This document shows positions 7,632 through 16,030 of a DNA stretch of 50,145 bases, in pieces (positions within the stretch are counted from its first letter, which is position 1; every line of letters begins with the position of its first letter). The stretch is from assembly GCA_902618025.1 (NCBI GenBank), contig CACMYY010000007.1:1-50145 (forward strand). The letters run 5' to 3'. The stretch is from an uncultured SAR116 cluster alpha proteobacterium. GTDB taxonomy: Bacteria; Pseudomonadota; Alphaproteobacteria; Puniceispirillales; Marisalimonadaceae. Under the pieces are notes generated by a model. It had not been told where the DNA came from. It was given only the letters and a program-made list of their open reading frames with translations, and did no database searches. The translations under genes were made by a program, and so were the position numbers.

Positions 7632-8200
7632 TGGAAAATTATCCTTTTTCTGAAAATTCTATAAATAGTTCTATTGCTTTTAGATCATTAGTAAATGCAA
7701 CATCATATCCAGGTAGAACTTTTCAGATAAATAAACTTAACAAACCAAGTGTATTGTCAAATGCAGCAGCGACAATATTAATTACGTTATGTGATAATGA
7801 GAGTAATGTTTACCTCTCAAAAGAATATAATACAGATGAAGTAAGGAATTGGTTAATTTTTAACACTGGTGCCATTATTAGTAACAAAAAGAATGCTGAT
7901 TTTGTAATTGGTACATGGAAATCTTTATTGCCATTAAATGATTTCAAAATAGGAGTTCCTGAGTATCCAGAAAGATCTGCAACTTTAATAATTGAAGAAA
8001 CAAAATATAAAAAAGTAAAATGCAACATTGATGGTCCAGGCATAAAAAATAAATTAAATATTGATTTACCTAATCCTGAATTATTTATCGAAAATAATAA
8101 TCTTTATCCTTTAGGTTTAGATTTCTATTTCACAAATGACTTAGAAATTTTATCTATTCCTCGTTCAACAAAAATTAATATCATAAAATCGGAGTTTTAG
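7631..8200 (+). CDS. phnH: C-P lyase subunit PhnH
   Basis: Subunit of the cytoplasmic C-P lyase core complex, 189 residues, as in E. coli (194). The N-terminal FRSLVNATSYPGRTFQI block and the later DFVIGTWKSLLPLNDFKIG and PERSATLIIE stretches are typical, as is the C-terminal GLDFYFTNDLEILSIPRSTKI (leading GLD and IPRST). PhnH adopts a PLP-transferase-like fold without the cofactor lysine. It is coupled to phnG by a one-base overlap and abuts phnI with no spacer (TAGATG). Confidence 0.96.
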   Translation: MENYPFSENSINSSIAFRSLVNATSYPGRTFQINKLNKPSVLSNAAATILITLCDNESNVYLSKEYNTDEVRNWLIFNTGAIISNKKNADFVIGTWKSLLPLNDFKIGVPEYPERSATLIIEETKYKKVKCNIDGPGIKNKLNIDLPNPELFIENNNLYPLGLDFYFTNDLEILSIPRSTKINIIKSEF

Positions 8201-9277
8201 ATGTATGTAGCTGTTAAAGGTGGGGAAGTAGCAATTGATAACGCTCATTCTTGGATGTCAGAAATAAGAAGAGGTGATACATCCATTCCAAATATTTCCC
8301 TTGATCAAATATCAGAACAACTCACACTTGGCGTTGATAGAGTAATGTCTGAAGGTTCTCTATATGATAAAGACCTTGCTGCATTAGCTATAAAACAGTC
8401 TAGAGGTGATTTGATAGAAGCTATATTTTTGTTAAGAGCTTACAGAACAACTCTTACAAGATTTAGTTACAGCAAACCAGTTAATACAGCAAATATGACA
8501 TGCCTTAGAAGGATTTCAGCAACTTTTAAAGATATACCAGGTGGACAAAAATTAGGTCCTACTTTTGATTACACGCATAGGCTTTTAGACTTTAAATTAC
8601 TAGCTGAAAATGAAGCACCTATTAGTCCAAAAAAAAAATATAATGACAACAAAATGCCTCACGTTTTAAGTTTTTTAAATCAAGAAGATTTAATGCAAAA
8701 CGAAAAAGATAACAATCTTGATCCTATCGATATAACTCGAGAACCTATTAGCTATCCAACATCTCGTTCGGCAAGGTTACAAGCATTATCAAGAGGAGAT
8801 GAGGGTTTTTTACTTGGTCTCGCATATTCTACTCAAAGAGGATATGCAAGAAATCATGCATTTGTAGGGGAACTAAGAATTGGCATAGTTGACATTGAGC
8901 TTTATATTCCAGAATTAGGTTTTGAAATTAATGTTGCTGAGATCATTTTAACTGAATGTGAAACGGTAAATCAATTTCAAGGATCCAAAATTGAACCTCC
9001 ACAATTTACAAGAGGTTATGGTTTAGTATTCGGACAGACTGAAAGAAAAGCTTTAGCAATGGCCTTGATCGATAGAGCTTTAAGATGGAAAGAATTAGGT
9101 GAAGATTATTCTGGCGCACCAGCACAAGACGAAGAATTTGTTATTTCACATTGCGACAACATTCAAGCGACTGGTTTTTTAGAGCACATAAAACTACCAC
9201 ATTATGTTGATTTTCAATCTGAACTAGAGCTCATTAGAAAAATTAGAGCTGACGCCAAAGTTAATATGAAAAGGTAA
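8201..9277 (+). CDS. phnI: C-P lyase subunit PhnI
   Basis: Nucleosidase component of C-P lyase: with PhnG, PhnH and PhnL it displaces adenine from ATP to give the ribose 1-phosphonate 5-triphosphate. The 358-residue length is the family norm. Strongly conserved stretches include MYVAVKGGEVAIDNAHSWM at the start, MTCLRRISATFKDIPGGQKLG, EPISYPTSRSARLQALSRG, GYARNHAFVGELRIG and QFTRGYGLVFGQTERKA. It follows phnH without a gap and precedes phnJ by four bases. No missing segment is apparent. Confidence 0.97.
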   Translation: MYVAVKGGEVAIDNAHSWMSEIRRGDTSIPNISLDQISEQLTLGVDRVMSEGSLYDKDLAALAIKQSRGDLIEAIFLLRAYRTTLTRFSYSKPVNTANMTCLRRISATFKDIPGGQKLGPTFDYTHRLLDFKLLAENEAPISPKKKYNDNKMPHVLSFLNQEDLMQNEKDNNLDPIDITREPISYPTSRSARLQALSRGDEGFLLGLAYSTQRGYARNHAFVGELRIGIVDIELYIPELGFEINVAEIILTECETVNQFQGSKIEPPQFTRGYGLVFGQTERKALAMALIDRALRWKELGEDYSGAPAQDEEFVISHCDNIQATGFLEHIKLPHYVDFQSELELIRKIRADAKVNMKR

Positions 9278-9281
9278 TAAA

Positions 9282-10160
9282 ATGAATGAAATGAGTAAAA
9301 ATGAAAATTTAGATATTCAAATTTATAATTTTGCTTATTTAGATGAAAATACAAAAAGAATGATAAGACGAGCTCTTCTGAAAGCATTATGTATACCTGG
9401 CTATCAAGTACCTTTTTCCTCAAGAGAAATGCCAATGCCATATGGTTGGGGTACTGGTGGAATTCAGGTAACATCTGCTTGTTTAATACCCAAAGATATT
9501 TTAAAGGTAATAGATCAAGGCGCCGACGATACTACAAATGCAGTATCAATAAGAAAATTTTTTCAAAAAACTGCAAATGTAGCTGTAACTGAAAAAACTT
9601 CAGATGCATCTCTTATACAAACTAGACACAGAATTCCTGAAACAAAATTAAAAGAAAAACAAATATTAGTATATCAAGTACCAATTCCAGAACCTCTTAG
9701 ATTCTTAGAACCAAGAGAGACAGAAACTAGAAAAATGCATGCTCTTTCTGAATATGGATTAATGTATGTAAAACTTTATGAAGATATTGCAAAACATGGT
9801 CATATTGAGACAGCATATGCATATCCAGTAAAAACAAATGGAAATTATGTTACTGACCCTTCTCCTATTCCAAAATTTGATAATCCCAAAATGAATAATA
9901 GTCCAGCTATTCAACTATTTGGCGCTGGAAGAGAACAACGAATTTATGCTATTCCACCTTATACAAATGTTAAAAGTCTTGATTTTGAAGACTATCCTTT
10001 TGAAGCTATGAAAGCTAATTTCAAATGTTCAATATGTGGATCCAGTGATAGTTATTTAGATGAAATTATTGTTTCAGATGATGGTAAACGATCATACATA
10101 TGTTCAGACACAGACTATTGCAAAGAACAAACCAAATTAAATTCAAAAAAAGAAGATTAA
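9282..10160 (+). CDS. phnJ: Radical-SAM C-P lyase PhnJ
   Basis: Catalytic subunit that breaks the carbon-phosphorus bond of ribose 1-phosphonate 5-phosphate, releasing the alkane (methane from methylphosphonate) and 5-phosphoribose 1,2-cyclic phosphate. At 292 residues it is close to E. coli PhnJ (281). The C-terminal cysteines are Cys249, Cys252, Cys274 and Cys280; their spacing (3, 22, 6) equals that of E. coli Cys241, 244, 266 and 272, which include the unusual CX2CX21C cluster ligands and the essential Cys272. GAGREQRIYAIPPYT and CSDTDYC are also present, so the enzyme should be active. Confidence 0.98.
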   Translation: MNEMSKNENLDIQIYNFAYLDENTKRMIRRALLKALCIPGYQVPFSSREMPMPYGWGTGGIQVTSACLIPKDILKVIDQGADDTTNAVSIRKFFQKTANVAVTEKTSDASLIQTRHRIPETKLKEKQILVYQVPIPEPLRFLEPRETETRKMHALSEYGLMYVKLYEDIAKHGHIETAYAYPVKTNGNYVTDPSPIPKFDNPKMNNSPAIQLFGAGREQRIYAIPPYTNVKSLDFEDYPFEAMKANFKCSICGSSDSYLDEIIVSDDGKRSYICSDTDYCKEQTKLNSKKED

Positions 10161-10162
10161 TT

Positions 10163-10939
10163 ATGAATCAAAATTTCTTATTTCAAGCCTCTAATATTTC
10201 TAAATACTATGGCCAAAATATAGGTTGCAAAAATGTATCTTTAGATATTAATCCTGGAGAGGTCCTTGGAATTGTTGGCGAGTCAGGTTCTGGGAAGTCT
10301 ACATTATTAAACTGTATTTATGGAAATTTAGAAGTTGATGAAGGAGATATTTTCTTAAACGACAAATCAAAAACAATCCTCAATTTTACAAAAATTTCGG
10401 AACCAAAACTTCGTTCAATTCAAAGATCTGATCTAGCATTTGTGCATCAAAATCCTCGTGATGGTCTCAGAATGAATATAAGTGCAGGAGGAAATATTGG
10501 TGAAAGATTAATGGCAATTGGTCATAGAAATTATGGTGAAATTAGAGAAATCGCTGCAAATTGGCTAGAAAAAGTTGAAATTGATGTTAACAGAATTGAT
10601 GATAAGCCAAGTACTTTTTCTGGAGGAATGCAACAAAGACTTCAAATTGCAAGAAATCTTGTAACTAGACCAAGATTGATTTTTATGGATGAACCTACTG
10701 GAGGTTTGGATGTATCTGTACAAGCTAAAATCTTGGATTTATTAAGAAACCTTGTAAGAGAACTTGGCATTGCTGCAGTAATAGTTACACACGATCTTGC
10801 AGTAGTTAGACTTTTAGCTGATCGTATAATTGTAATGCAAAATGGAAATGTAATAGAAGCTGGTTTGTGTGATCAGGTTTTAGATGATCCACAGCATAAA
10901 TATTCGCAATTATTAGTTAGTTCAGTATTACAGGTGTAA
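10163..10939 (+). CDS. phnK: ABC-type ATPase PhnK of the C-P lyase complex
   Basis: ABC ATPase that docks on the PhnGHIJ core, 258 residues from the ATG at 10163. Walker A is GESGSGKST (39-47), the Q-loop HQNPRDG follows, and the signature TFSGGMQQRLQIAR precedes Walker B (LIFMDEPTGGLD) and the H-loop VTHDLAVV. The frame is open upstream to 10100, but that stretch overlaps phnJ out of frame and has no family similarity, so 10163, two bases after the phnJ stop, is chosen. The sequence is closest to oligopeptide-type ATPases, as usual for PhnK. It is not the missing transport ATPase PhnC. Confidence 0.95.
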   Translation: MNQNFLFQASNISKYYGQNIGCKNVSLDINPGEVLGIVGESGSGKSTLLNCIYGNLEVDEGDIFLNDKSKTILNFTKISEPKLRSIQRSDLAFVHQNPRDGLRMNISAGGNIGERLMAIGHRNYGEIREIAANWLEKVEIDVNRIDDKPSTFSGGMQQRLQIARNLVTRPRLIFMDEPTGGLDVSVQAKILDLLRNLVRELGIAAVIVTHDLAVVRLLADRIIVMQNGNVIEAGLCDQVLDDPQHKYSQLLVSSVLQV

Positions 10940-10940
10940 A

Positions 10941-11606
10941 ATGATACAAATTAAAAATTTAAACAAATCATTCCAACTTTATAATCAAAACGATACAAAC
11001 ATAAATGTATTTAAAAATATAAACTTCAGAGTTAAGAAAGGTGAGGTTGTTGCACTTACTGGTAACTCTGGCACAGGTAAATCTACTTTATTAAAATTAA
11101 TCTATGGAAGTTATGTGATAAGTAAAGGTGATGTTCTTATTTCAGATATTAATATTAGAAAATCATCACCTAGAGATATTTTAAAACTAAGAAAGAATAA
11201 ATTGGGGTATGTTAGTCAATTTTTGAGAGTTGTACCTAGAGTGCCAACAATAGATGTTGTAATAGAACCCTTGCTTGAGATTGGATGTGAAAAAAAAATT
11301 GCATTAAAAAAAGCTCAAGAAATATTAGAAAGACTTAATATTCCAAAAAATTTGTGGAACTTATCTCCCTTAACTTTCTCAGGAGGTGAACAACAAAGAG
11401 TAAATATTGCTAGGGGTTTTATTCATAATTATCCGTATTTACTTTTAGATGAACCAACAGCAAGTCTGGACCAAAATAATAAAAATGTTGTATTAGATTT
11501 AATAGAAAAAGCTAAGCTAAATGGTTCAGCTATAATAGGAATATTTCATGATGAAACAGCTAGAAACAAAGTTGCTACAAGAGAAGTCAATTTAGAAAAT
11601 TTATGA
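10941..11606 (+). CDS. phnL: ABC-type ATPase PhnL of the C-P lyase complex
   Basis: Second ABC ATPase of the pathway, 221 residues, matching PhnL length (226 in E. coli). Walker A is GNSGTGKST (41-49), the Q-loop SQFLRVVPRV is characteristic of PhnL, and the signature TFSGGEQQRVNIARGF leads into Walker B YLLLDEPTASLD and the H-loop IIGIFHDE. PhnL associates with the PhnK-bound core and is required for coupling the phosphonate to the nucleotide. It starts one base after the phnK stop and ends four bases before phnN. Confidence 0.96.
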   Translation: MIQIKNLNKSFQLYNQNDTNINVFKNINFRVKKGEVVALTGNSGTGKSTLLKLIYGSYVISKGDVLISDINIRKSSPRDILKLRKNKLGYVSQFLRVVPRVPTIDVVIEPLLEIGCEKKIALKKAQEILERLNIPKNLWNLSPLTFSGGEQQRVNIARGFIHNYPYLLLDEPTASLDQNNKNVVLDLIEKAKLNGSAIIGIFHDETARNKVATREVNLENL

Positions 11607-11610
11607 ATTA

Positions 11611-12147
11611 ATGAAAAAAACTAATGGCAATTTATTTGTGATTGTAGGAGCTTCTGGAGTAGGTAAAGATACTTTATTAAATGAAATAAAAGCTAGGCTA
11701 GAAAATTTTTACTTTGTAAAAAGGTATATTACCAGAACCCTCGATAAAAATAATGAAGACCATATCGCTATATCAAATACTGATTTTCAAAATAAGGTTA
11801 AAGATGGTTTTTTTGCAATAAGCTGGCAAGCACATTCCTTATCATATGGTATTCCAAAAAATATTGAAGATGAATTGAAAAAAGGTGTTAATGTAATTTT
11901 TAATGGATCAAGACTCGCTTTGAAGCAAATTAGGGAAAGTTATCCTGATGCAAAGATTATTTGCATTATTGCTTCAAAAAAAGCTATTGAAAGCCGTCTT
12001 ATATCAAGAAATAGAGAAAGTAAGGATGATATTAAAAAAAGACTTAATAGAGAAGTTGGAAAATTACCTTCGGATACAATCTATGTTAAAAATGACATTG
12101 ATTTAGAAACAGGCGTAAATAACTTAATTAATGCTTTAAATTATTAA
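11611..12147 (+). CDS. phnN: Ribose 1,5-bisphosphate phosphokinase PhnN
   Basis: Kinase that converts ribose 1,5-bisphosphate to PRPP, the last step of the E. coli C-P lyase route. The 178-residue protein has the guanylate-kinase-like fold: P-loop GASGVGKDT (13-21), then RYITRTLD, and a variable lid followed by SHSLSYG-type sequence (AHSLSYGIP) and NGSRLALKQIRE. Its presence implies that ribose 1,5-bisphosphate is made, which requires an enzyme opening the 1,2-cyclic phosphate; phnP, which does this in E. coli, is not recognisable here. Its last 20 bases overlap the convergent DUF1045 gene. Confidence 0.94.
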   Translation: MKKTNGNLFVIVGASGVGKDTLLNEIKARLENFYFVKRYITRTLDKNNEDHIAISNTDFQNKVKDGFFAISWQAHSLSYGIPKNIEDELKKGVNVIFNGSRLALKQIRESYPDAKIICIIASKKAIESRLISRNRESKDDIKKRLNREVGKLPSDTIYVKNDIDLETGVNNLINALNY

Positions 12148-12835
12148 ATTTAAATCTTTTAATAAAATAAAATTTTTCATCACTCTTTTGTCCAAAAATA
12201 CAAATATTATTAAAGTTTATCTTACTTAAATTAACTTGTTTTAAAATGTTTTGAAGAGATTTAAACACGCCATCAATTTCCTCAATATTTAATTTACTGG
12301 TAAGAGTTAAGTGAAATTTGAATTCATTAAATACGTAAGGATAACCCCACTTATAGAGCATTTTTTTTTGATTTGGGGTTAATTTTTCAGGATTTCTTTT
12401 TTTTAATTCATCTTCAGAAAGCTCATCTCTTAAATAATCTAATCCCTTTACAAATTTATTAGATACTTCATTTACTTTGAGATTATTAGTAGGAATTAGT
12501 GCAATGAAATTACCTAATTTTTTAATAATTAGTTCGTCTAAATGAAAACTATGTATTTGTTTTGATATTTCACAAACTTTATTTTCAAGATCATTAAAGG
12601 TATACCCATCCTTTAATCTAAATGGAGCTTTTATTGTGCCATGAAATCCATATTGTTTTGGTGCAAGTACAAATCTAGAAAATTTCTGTAAATTGGGTGA
12701 ACTTGAAAGATCTGACTTAGTAGTTTCTAAACCTTTATAAGGATCCCATCCTAACCAACATTTACCAAACACATCTAGCTCTGAATTTTCTAAAGGTGCA
12801 TAATATATTGCATATCTTTTATAATATTCTTCCAT
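12128..12835 (-). CDS. DUF1045 phosphonate-operon protein, 2H phosphoesterase superfamily
   Basis: A 235-residue protein of the family long noted beside phn genes ('putative phosphonate metabolism protein', TIGR03223/DUF1045). It has the two HxT motifs of 2H phosphoesterases: FHGTIKAPF (His65, Thr67) and FHLTLTS (His175, Thr177). The N-terminal RYAIYYAPLENSELD strand and FVLAPKQYGFHGT are diagnostic. 2H enzymes open cyclic or 2',5' phosphodiesters, and some act on ADP-ribose 1'',2''-cyclic phosphate, which contains the same ring as the C-P lyase product. A PhnP-like role is therefore inferred. The gene is divergent from phnM and convergent with phnN. Confidence 0.88.
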   Translation of the reverse strand: MEEYYKRYAIYYAPLENSELDVFGKCWLGWDPYKGLETTKSDLSSSPNLQKFSRFVLAPKQYGFHGTIKAPFRLKDGYTFNDLENKVCEISKQIHSFHLDELIIKKLGNFIALIPTNNLKVNEVSNKFVKGLDYLRDELSEDELKKRNPEKLTPNQKKMLYKWGYPYVFNEFKFHLTLTSKLNIEEIDGVFKSLQNILKQVNLSKINFNNICIFGQKSDEKFYFIKRFKFNNLKH

Positions 12836-12921
12836 GAGATTTACATATTATAGTTTTGTTTCAATTTAATTAATATATTTTAACTTTTAAAAAAACTGTA
12901 ATATTAGAGTCATATGTATGG
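12836..12921. promoter_or_regulatory. Divergent promoter region between the DUF1045 gene and phnM
   Basis: The region holds an imperfect inverted repeat, with arms at 12846-12861 and 12889-12903, that reads as ACTATAATA outward to the left and ACTGTAATA outward to the right. The leftward arm contains a consensus -10 box (TATAAT, complement of 12847-12852) very close to the DUF1045 start. The rightward arm offers TAATAT at 12899-12904 for phnM. It looks like a symmetric bidirectional promoter; no clear -35 boxes are seen. Confidence 0.35.
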
Positions 12922-14082
12922 ATGTTTAAGGATTGCATGTTGTCTGATGTCATTTTAAATAATGTTAATATTGTAACTGAAGACGAAGTCTTTTTGGGAA
13001 GTATTCAATTAAAAGATGGGTTTATTAAAAGGGTCAATAAAGGAAAAAGCTCTATACCTAGATCTATAGATTGCAATGAAGATTATTTAATTCCAGGTTT
13101 AGTTGAACTACACACAGATAATTTAGAAAGGCATCTCAAACCAAGACCTGGTGTAAATTGGCCTATAAATAATGCTCTTACAGCTCACGATGGAGAATTA
13201 GCATCTGCAGGTATTACAACTGTTTTCGATGCTTTAAGAGTAGGATCTATTAACAGAGATGGTGTGCATAGATATGACAAATATGCAAGAGAAACAGCCA
13301 CCTCTATCAATAACTTATCAAAAGACAAATCTTTTAAGATTGATCATTTTATTCATCTAAGAGCTGAAATATGTTCAGAAAATTTAATTCAGGAGTTAGA
13401 AGAATTCAACGATCAGGATAAGGTAAAAATAGTTAGTCTTATGGATCACACACCAGGCCAAAGACAGTTTCGTGATGTTTCACAGTTCAAAGTTTATTTA
13501 TCAGGGAAATTTGGTCTTTCGGAAACACAAATTCAACAACACTTTTCATACTTAAAAGATCTTCAAAAAATGTTTGGTAAAAAACATAAAATTGAAACAA
13601 TAAAATTTAGTAAAAGATTAAATGCAGTATTGGCTAGTCATGATGATACTACAATTTCTGATGTGGAAGAGAGTTGTTCACAAGGTATAAATTTAGCTGA
13701 GTTTCCAACCACTCTTGAAGCAGCAACAAAGTGTAAAAGCAGTAACATAAAAATAATAATGGGAGCACCAAATTTAGTAAGAGGAGGATCTCATTCAGGT
13801 AATGTTTCAGCTCAATCACTTATTGATAAAGACCTTCTAGATATTTTAAGTTCTGATTACGTGCCTTCATCATTGATGATGGCAGCAATAATGTGGGGCA
13901 TAAAATCTAATAATTTACCCAAAAGTATCGCTGCAGTAACTGCTAACCCCTGTAAAGTTACAGGCTTAAATGATAGAGGAATGATTAAAGAAGGTTTAAA
14001 AGCAGATTTGGTAAGATTAAGTATTAAAAAGGATTTACCAATCATTAGAAAAGTATGGGCAAGTGGTCGAGAAGTTGCTTAA
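12922..14082 (+). CDS. phnM: Alpha-D-ribose 1-methylphosphonate 5-triphosphate diphosphatase PhnM
   Basis: Cytoplasmic amidohydrolase that removes pyrophosphate from ribose 1-phosphonate 5-triphosphate to give the PhnJ substrate. The 386 residues align along their length with E. coli PhnM: LVELHTDNLERHLKPRPGVN, AHDGELASAGITTVFDA, SLMDHTPGQRQF, LASHDDTT, EFPTTLEAA, IMGAPNLVRGGSHSGN, LLDILSSDYVPSSLM and LNDRGMIKEGLKADLV. ATG 12922 is used; ATG 12937 is also possible, with an AAGGA site only four bases before it. The acr3 gene follows after seven bases. Confidence 0.95.
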   Translation: MFKDCMLSDVILNNVNIVTEDEVFLGSIQLKDGFIKRVNKGKSSIPRSIDCNEDYLIPGLVELHTDNLERHLKPRPGVNWPINNALTAHDGELASAGITTVFDALRVGSINRDGVHRYDKYARETATSINNLSKDKSFKIDHFIHLRAEICSENLIQELEEFNDQDKVKIVSLMDHTPGQRQFRDVSQFKVYLSGKFGLSETQIQQHFSYLKDLQKMFGKKHKIETIKFSKRLNAVLASHDDTTISDVEESCSQGINLAEFPTTLEAATKCKSSNIKIIMGAPNLVRGGSHSGNVSAQSLIDKDLLDILSSDYVPSSLMMAAIMWGIKSNNLPKSIAAVTANPCKVTGLNDRGMIKEGLKADLVRLSIKKDLPIIRKVWASGREVA

Positions 14083-14089
14083 ATAAAAG

Positions 14090-15142
14090 ATGTATCCAAA
14101 ACATAAAAAATTAAATCTATCATTTTTAGATAAATACCTAACTCTATGGATATTTCTTGCAATGATTATAGGTATAGTTATTGGTAATGTTTTTCTTAAT
14201 ATGCCCAAATTTCTTGATTCAATAACTTTCAGTAATACAAATATTCCTATTGCAATAGGGCTTATTCTAATGATGTATCCACCTTTAGCAAAAGTTAAAT
14301 ATAAAAAAATTATTGAAGTTTTTAAAGATAAGAAAGTCTTAGCTTTGTCTTTATTTCAAAATTGGATAATAGGCCCTGCATTGATGTTTTTTTTAGCTGT
14401 TACTTTTCTTTCTGATAAGCCTGAATATATGACTGGCGTCATACTAATTGGTCTAGCTAGATGTATAGCAATGGTTCTTGTTTGGAATGAGTTGGCTAGA
14501 GGAAGTTCAGAATATGTAGCAGGATTAGTTGCCTTTAATTCAATTTTTCAAATTATCTTCTTCGCGCCTTATGCGTGGTTTTTTTTAAAAATTTTGCCGG
14601 AATTTTTTGGATATGGTGGACAAATTATTGATATCTCAATATTATACATCGCCAAAATTATTCTAATTTATCTTGGTATTCCATTTTTAGCAGGTTTTGT
14701 GACAAGATCATTATTAGTTAAAAGATATGGTGAAGAATGGTACGAGAACAAGTTTCTTTCTAGAATAAGTCCTATAACTTTAATTGCGCTGTTATTTACA
14801 ATAATTGTTATGTTTACTCTAAAAGGAAATGAACTTTTGAAACTACCTTTAGATGTTTTAACAATATCAATTCCTTTAGTCATATATTTTCTAATCATGT
14901 TTTTTATTAGTTTTGGTATCAGCACGTTTTATAATATTAATTATCCAAAGGCTACTTCTTTATCATTCACTGCAGCTTCAAATAATTTTGAATTAGCTAT
15001 TGCAGTTTCAATTGCCACTTTTGGGCTTGCATCAAAAGAGGCTTTCGCAACTGTTATTGGTCCTCTTGTTGAAGTACCTATACTAATATTACTAGTTTCC
15101 GTTGCTTTGAAATTTAAAGAAAAATATTTTAAGTATATTTAA
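14090..15142 (+). CDS. acr3: ACR3-family arsenite efflux permease
   Basis: Inner-membrane arsenite exporter with about ten membrane segments, 350 residues. The two residues important in ACR3 are present: Cys125 in [18 protein letters not shown] and Glu301 in [18 protein letters not shown]; their spacing fits Cys129 and Glu305 of the studied Alkaliphilus protein. GPLVEVP closes the domain. It starts seven bases after phnM and is therefore probably expressed with phosphonate genes. No arsenate reductase or ArsR lies in the window, so arsenate reduction must occur elsewhere. Placement beside phosphorus-acquisition genes suggests protection from arsenate taken up during phosphate starvation. Confidence 0.93.
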   Translation: MYPKHKKLNLSFLDKYLTLWIFLAMIIGIVIGNVFLNMPKFLDSITFSNTNIPIAIGLILMMYPPLAKVKYKKIIEVFKDKKVLALSLFQNWIIGPALMFFLAVTFLSDKPEYMTGVILIGLARCIAMVLVWNELARGSSEYVAGLVAFNSIFQIIFFAPYAWFFLKILPEFFGYGGQIIDISILYIAKIILIYLGIPFLAGFVTRSLLVKRYGEEWYENKFLSRISPITLIALLFTIIVMFTLKGNELLKLPLDVLTISIPLVIYFLIMFFISFGISTFYNINYPKATSLSFTAASNNFELAIAVSIATFGLASKEAFATVIGPLVEVPILILLVSVALKFKEKYFKYI

Positions 15143-15181
15143 AATTACCAACTATACTATAGCGTTATAAGAGTTAATGAT

Positions 15182-16030
15182 ATGAACCAAAAAATTATTA
15201 ATATTGAGCAATCTGAGTATTGGAACGAAAAATCTGGCCCAAAGTGGGTAAGATTTGATGATTCCATGAACGAACGATTTTCTATTCTAACTAAAAAACT
15301 TTTTTTAAAAGCTAATATTAAAAAATCTGATCATGTTTTAGATATTGGTTGTGGGGGTGGGGAAACAACTTATCAAACTTCTAAATTATTAGATAATACT
15401 GGTCATGTTGTTGGAGCTGATATATCTAATACTCTGTTAGAACATGCAAAAAGTAAATTTTCAAATATCAATGTAATTGAATTTATAAACTGTGATGTAC
15501 AAAATTATAAATTTAAAAAAAATTATTTTAATAAAGTTATATCAAGATTTGGCGTAATGTTCTTTGAAAATCCATTTGATGCTTTTCAAAATATACATTC
15601 ATCAATGAAAACAAACGGTTCTCTACATTTTGTTTGTTGGACAGATTTGATGAAAAACGAATTCTTCATTGAAGGTATGGAAATTATAACTAAATATACT
15701 CAAGAAGATCTTCCAGAAATAACAAAACAACCTGGTCCATTTGCATTTAATGATGAAGAATATATAAAAGAAATTCTTGAATTCTCAGGGTTTAAAAATA
15801 TTAATGTTGATAAAGTTTATACTTCAATTTCAACTAAAGATAGTGTAAGAGACAACGCAAATATTCTTATGGGAATTGGACCAAGAGCAAAAATATTATC
15901 AGAAAAGAATTTATCTAGTGATAAATTATTAATCATTAAGAATGAAATGATTGAATTATGCAAAAAAAGAAGAGTTAATGATGAAACAAATTATAAAGCA
16001 TGTATTAATTATGTTTCGGCAATTAAATGA
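15182..16030 (+). CDS. Class I SAM-dependent methyltransferase downstream of acr3
   Basis: A 282-residue methyltransferase of the UbiE-like group. The SAM-binding motif I is VLDIGCGGGETT (52-63), followed by GADIS (78-82), NCDVQ (103-107) and the post-motif GSLHFVCW. The N-terminus has the YWNEKSGPKWVRFD element seen in many uncharacterised alphaproteobacterial methyltransferases. Cysteines at 57, 104, 152, 260 and 274 do not match the three-cysteine pattern of the arsenite methyltransferase ArsM, so arsenic methylation is not supported despite the neighbour. It is 39 bases after acr3, and its stop touches the convergent ppx stop. Substrate unknown. Confidence 0.85.
   Translation: MNQKIINIEQSEYWNEKSGPKWVRFDDSMNERFSILTKKLFLKANIKKSDHVLDIGCGGGETTYQTSKLLDNTGHVVGADISNTLLEHAKSKFSNINVIEFINCDVQNYKFKKNYFNKVISRFGVMFFENPFDAFQNIHSSMKTNGSLHFVCWTDLMKNEFFIEGMEIITKYTQEDLPEITKQPGPFAFNDEEYIKEILEFSGFKNINVDKVYTSISTKDSVRDNANILMGIGPRAKILSEKNLSSDKLLIIKNEMIELCKKRRVNDETNYKACINYVSAIK

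Noticed and set aside
10100-10162. Upstream extension of phnK by 21 codons
   Set aside because: It overlaps phnJ in another frame, shows no PhnK similarity, and ATG 10163 follows the phnJ stop by two bases.
10163-11606. PhnC, the transport ATPase
   Set aside because: Both ATPases here show PhnK and PhnL features and lie inside the C-P lyase operon; PhnC is presumably upstream of the window.
15182-16030. Arsenite methyltransferase ArsM
   Set aside because: The cysteine positions do not match the ArsM three-cysteine arrangement; only adjacency to acr3 suggests it.
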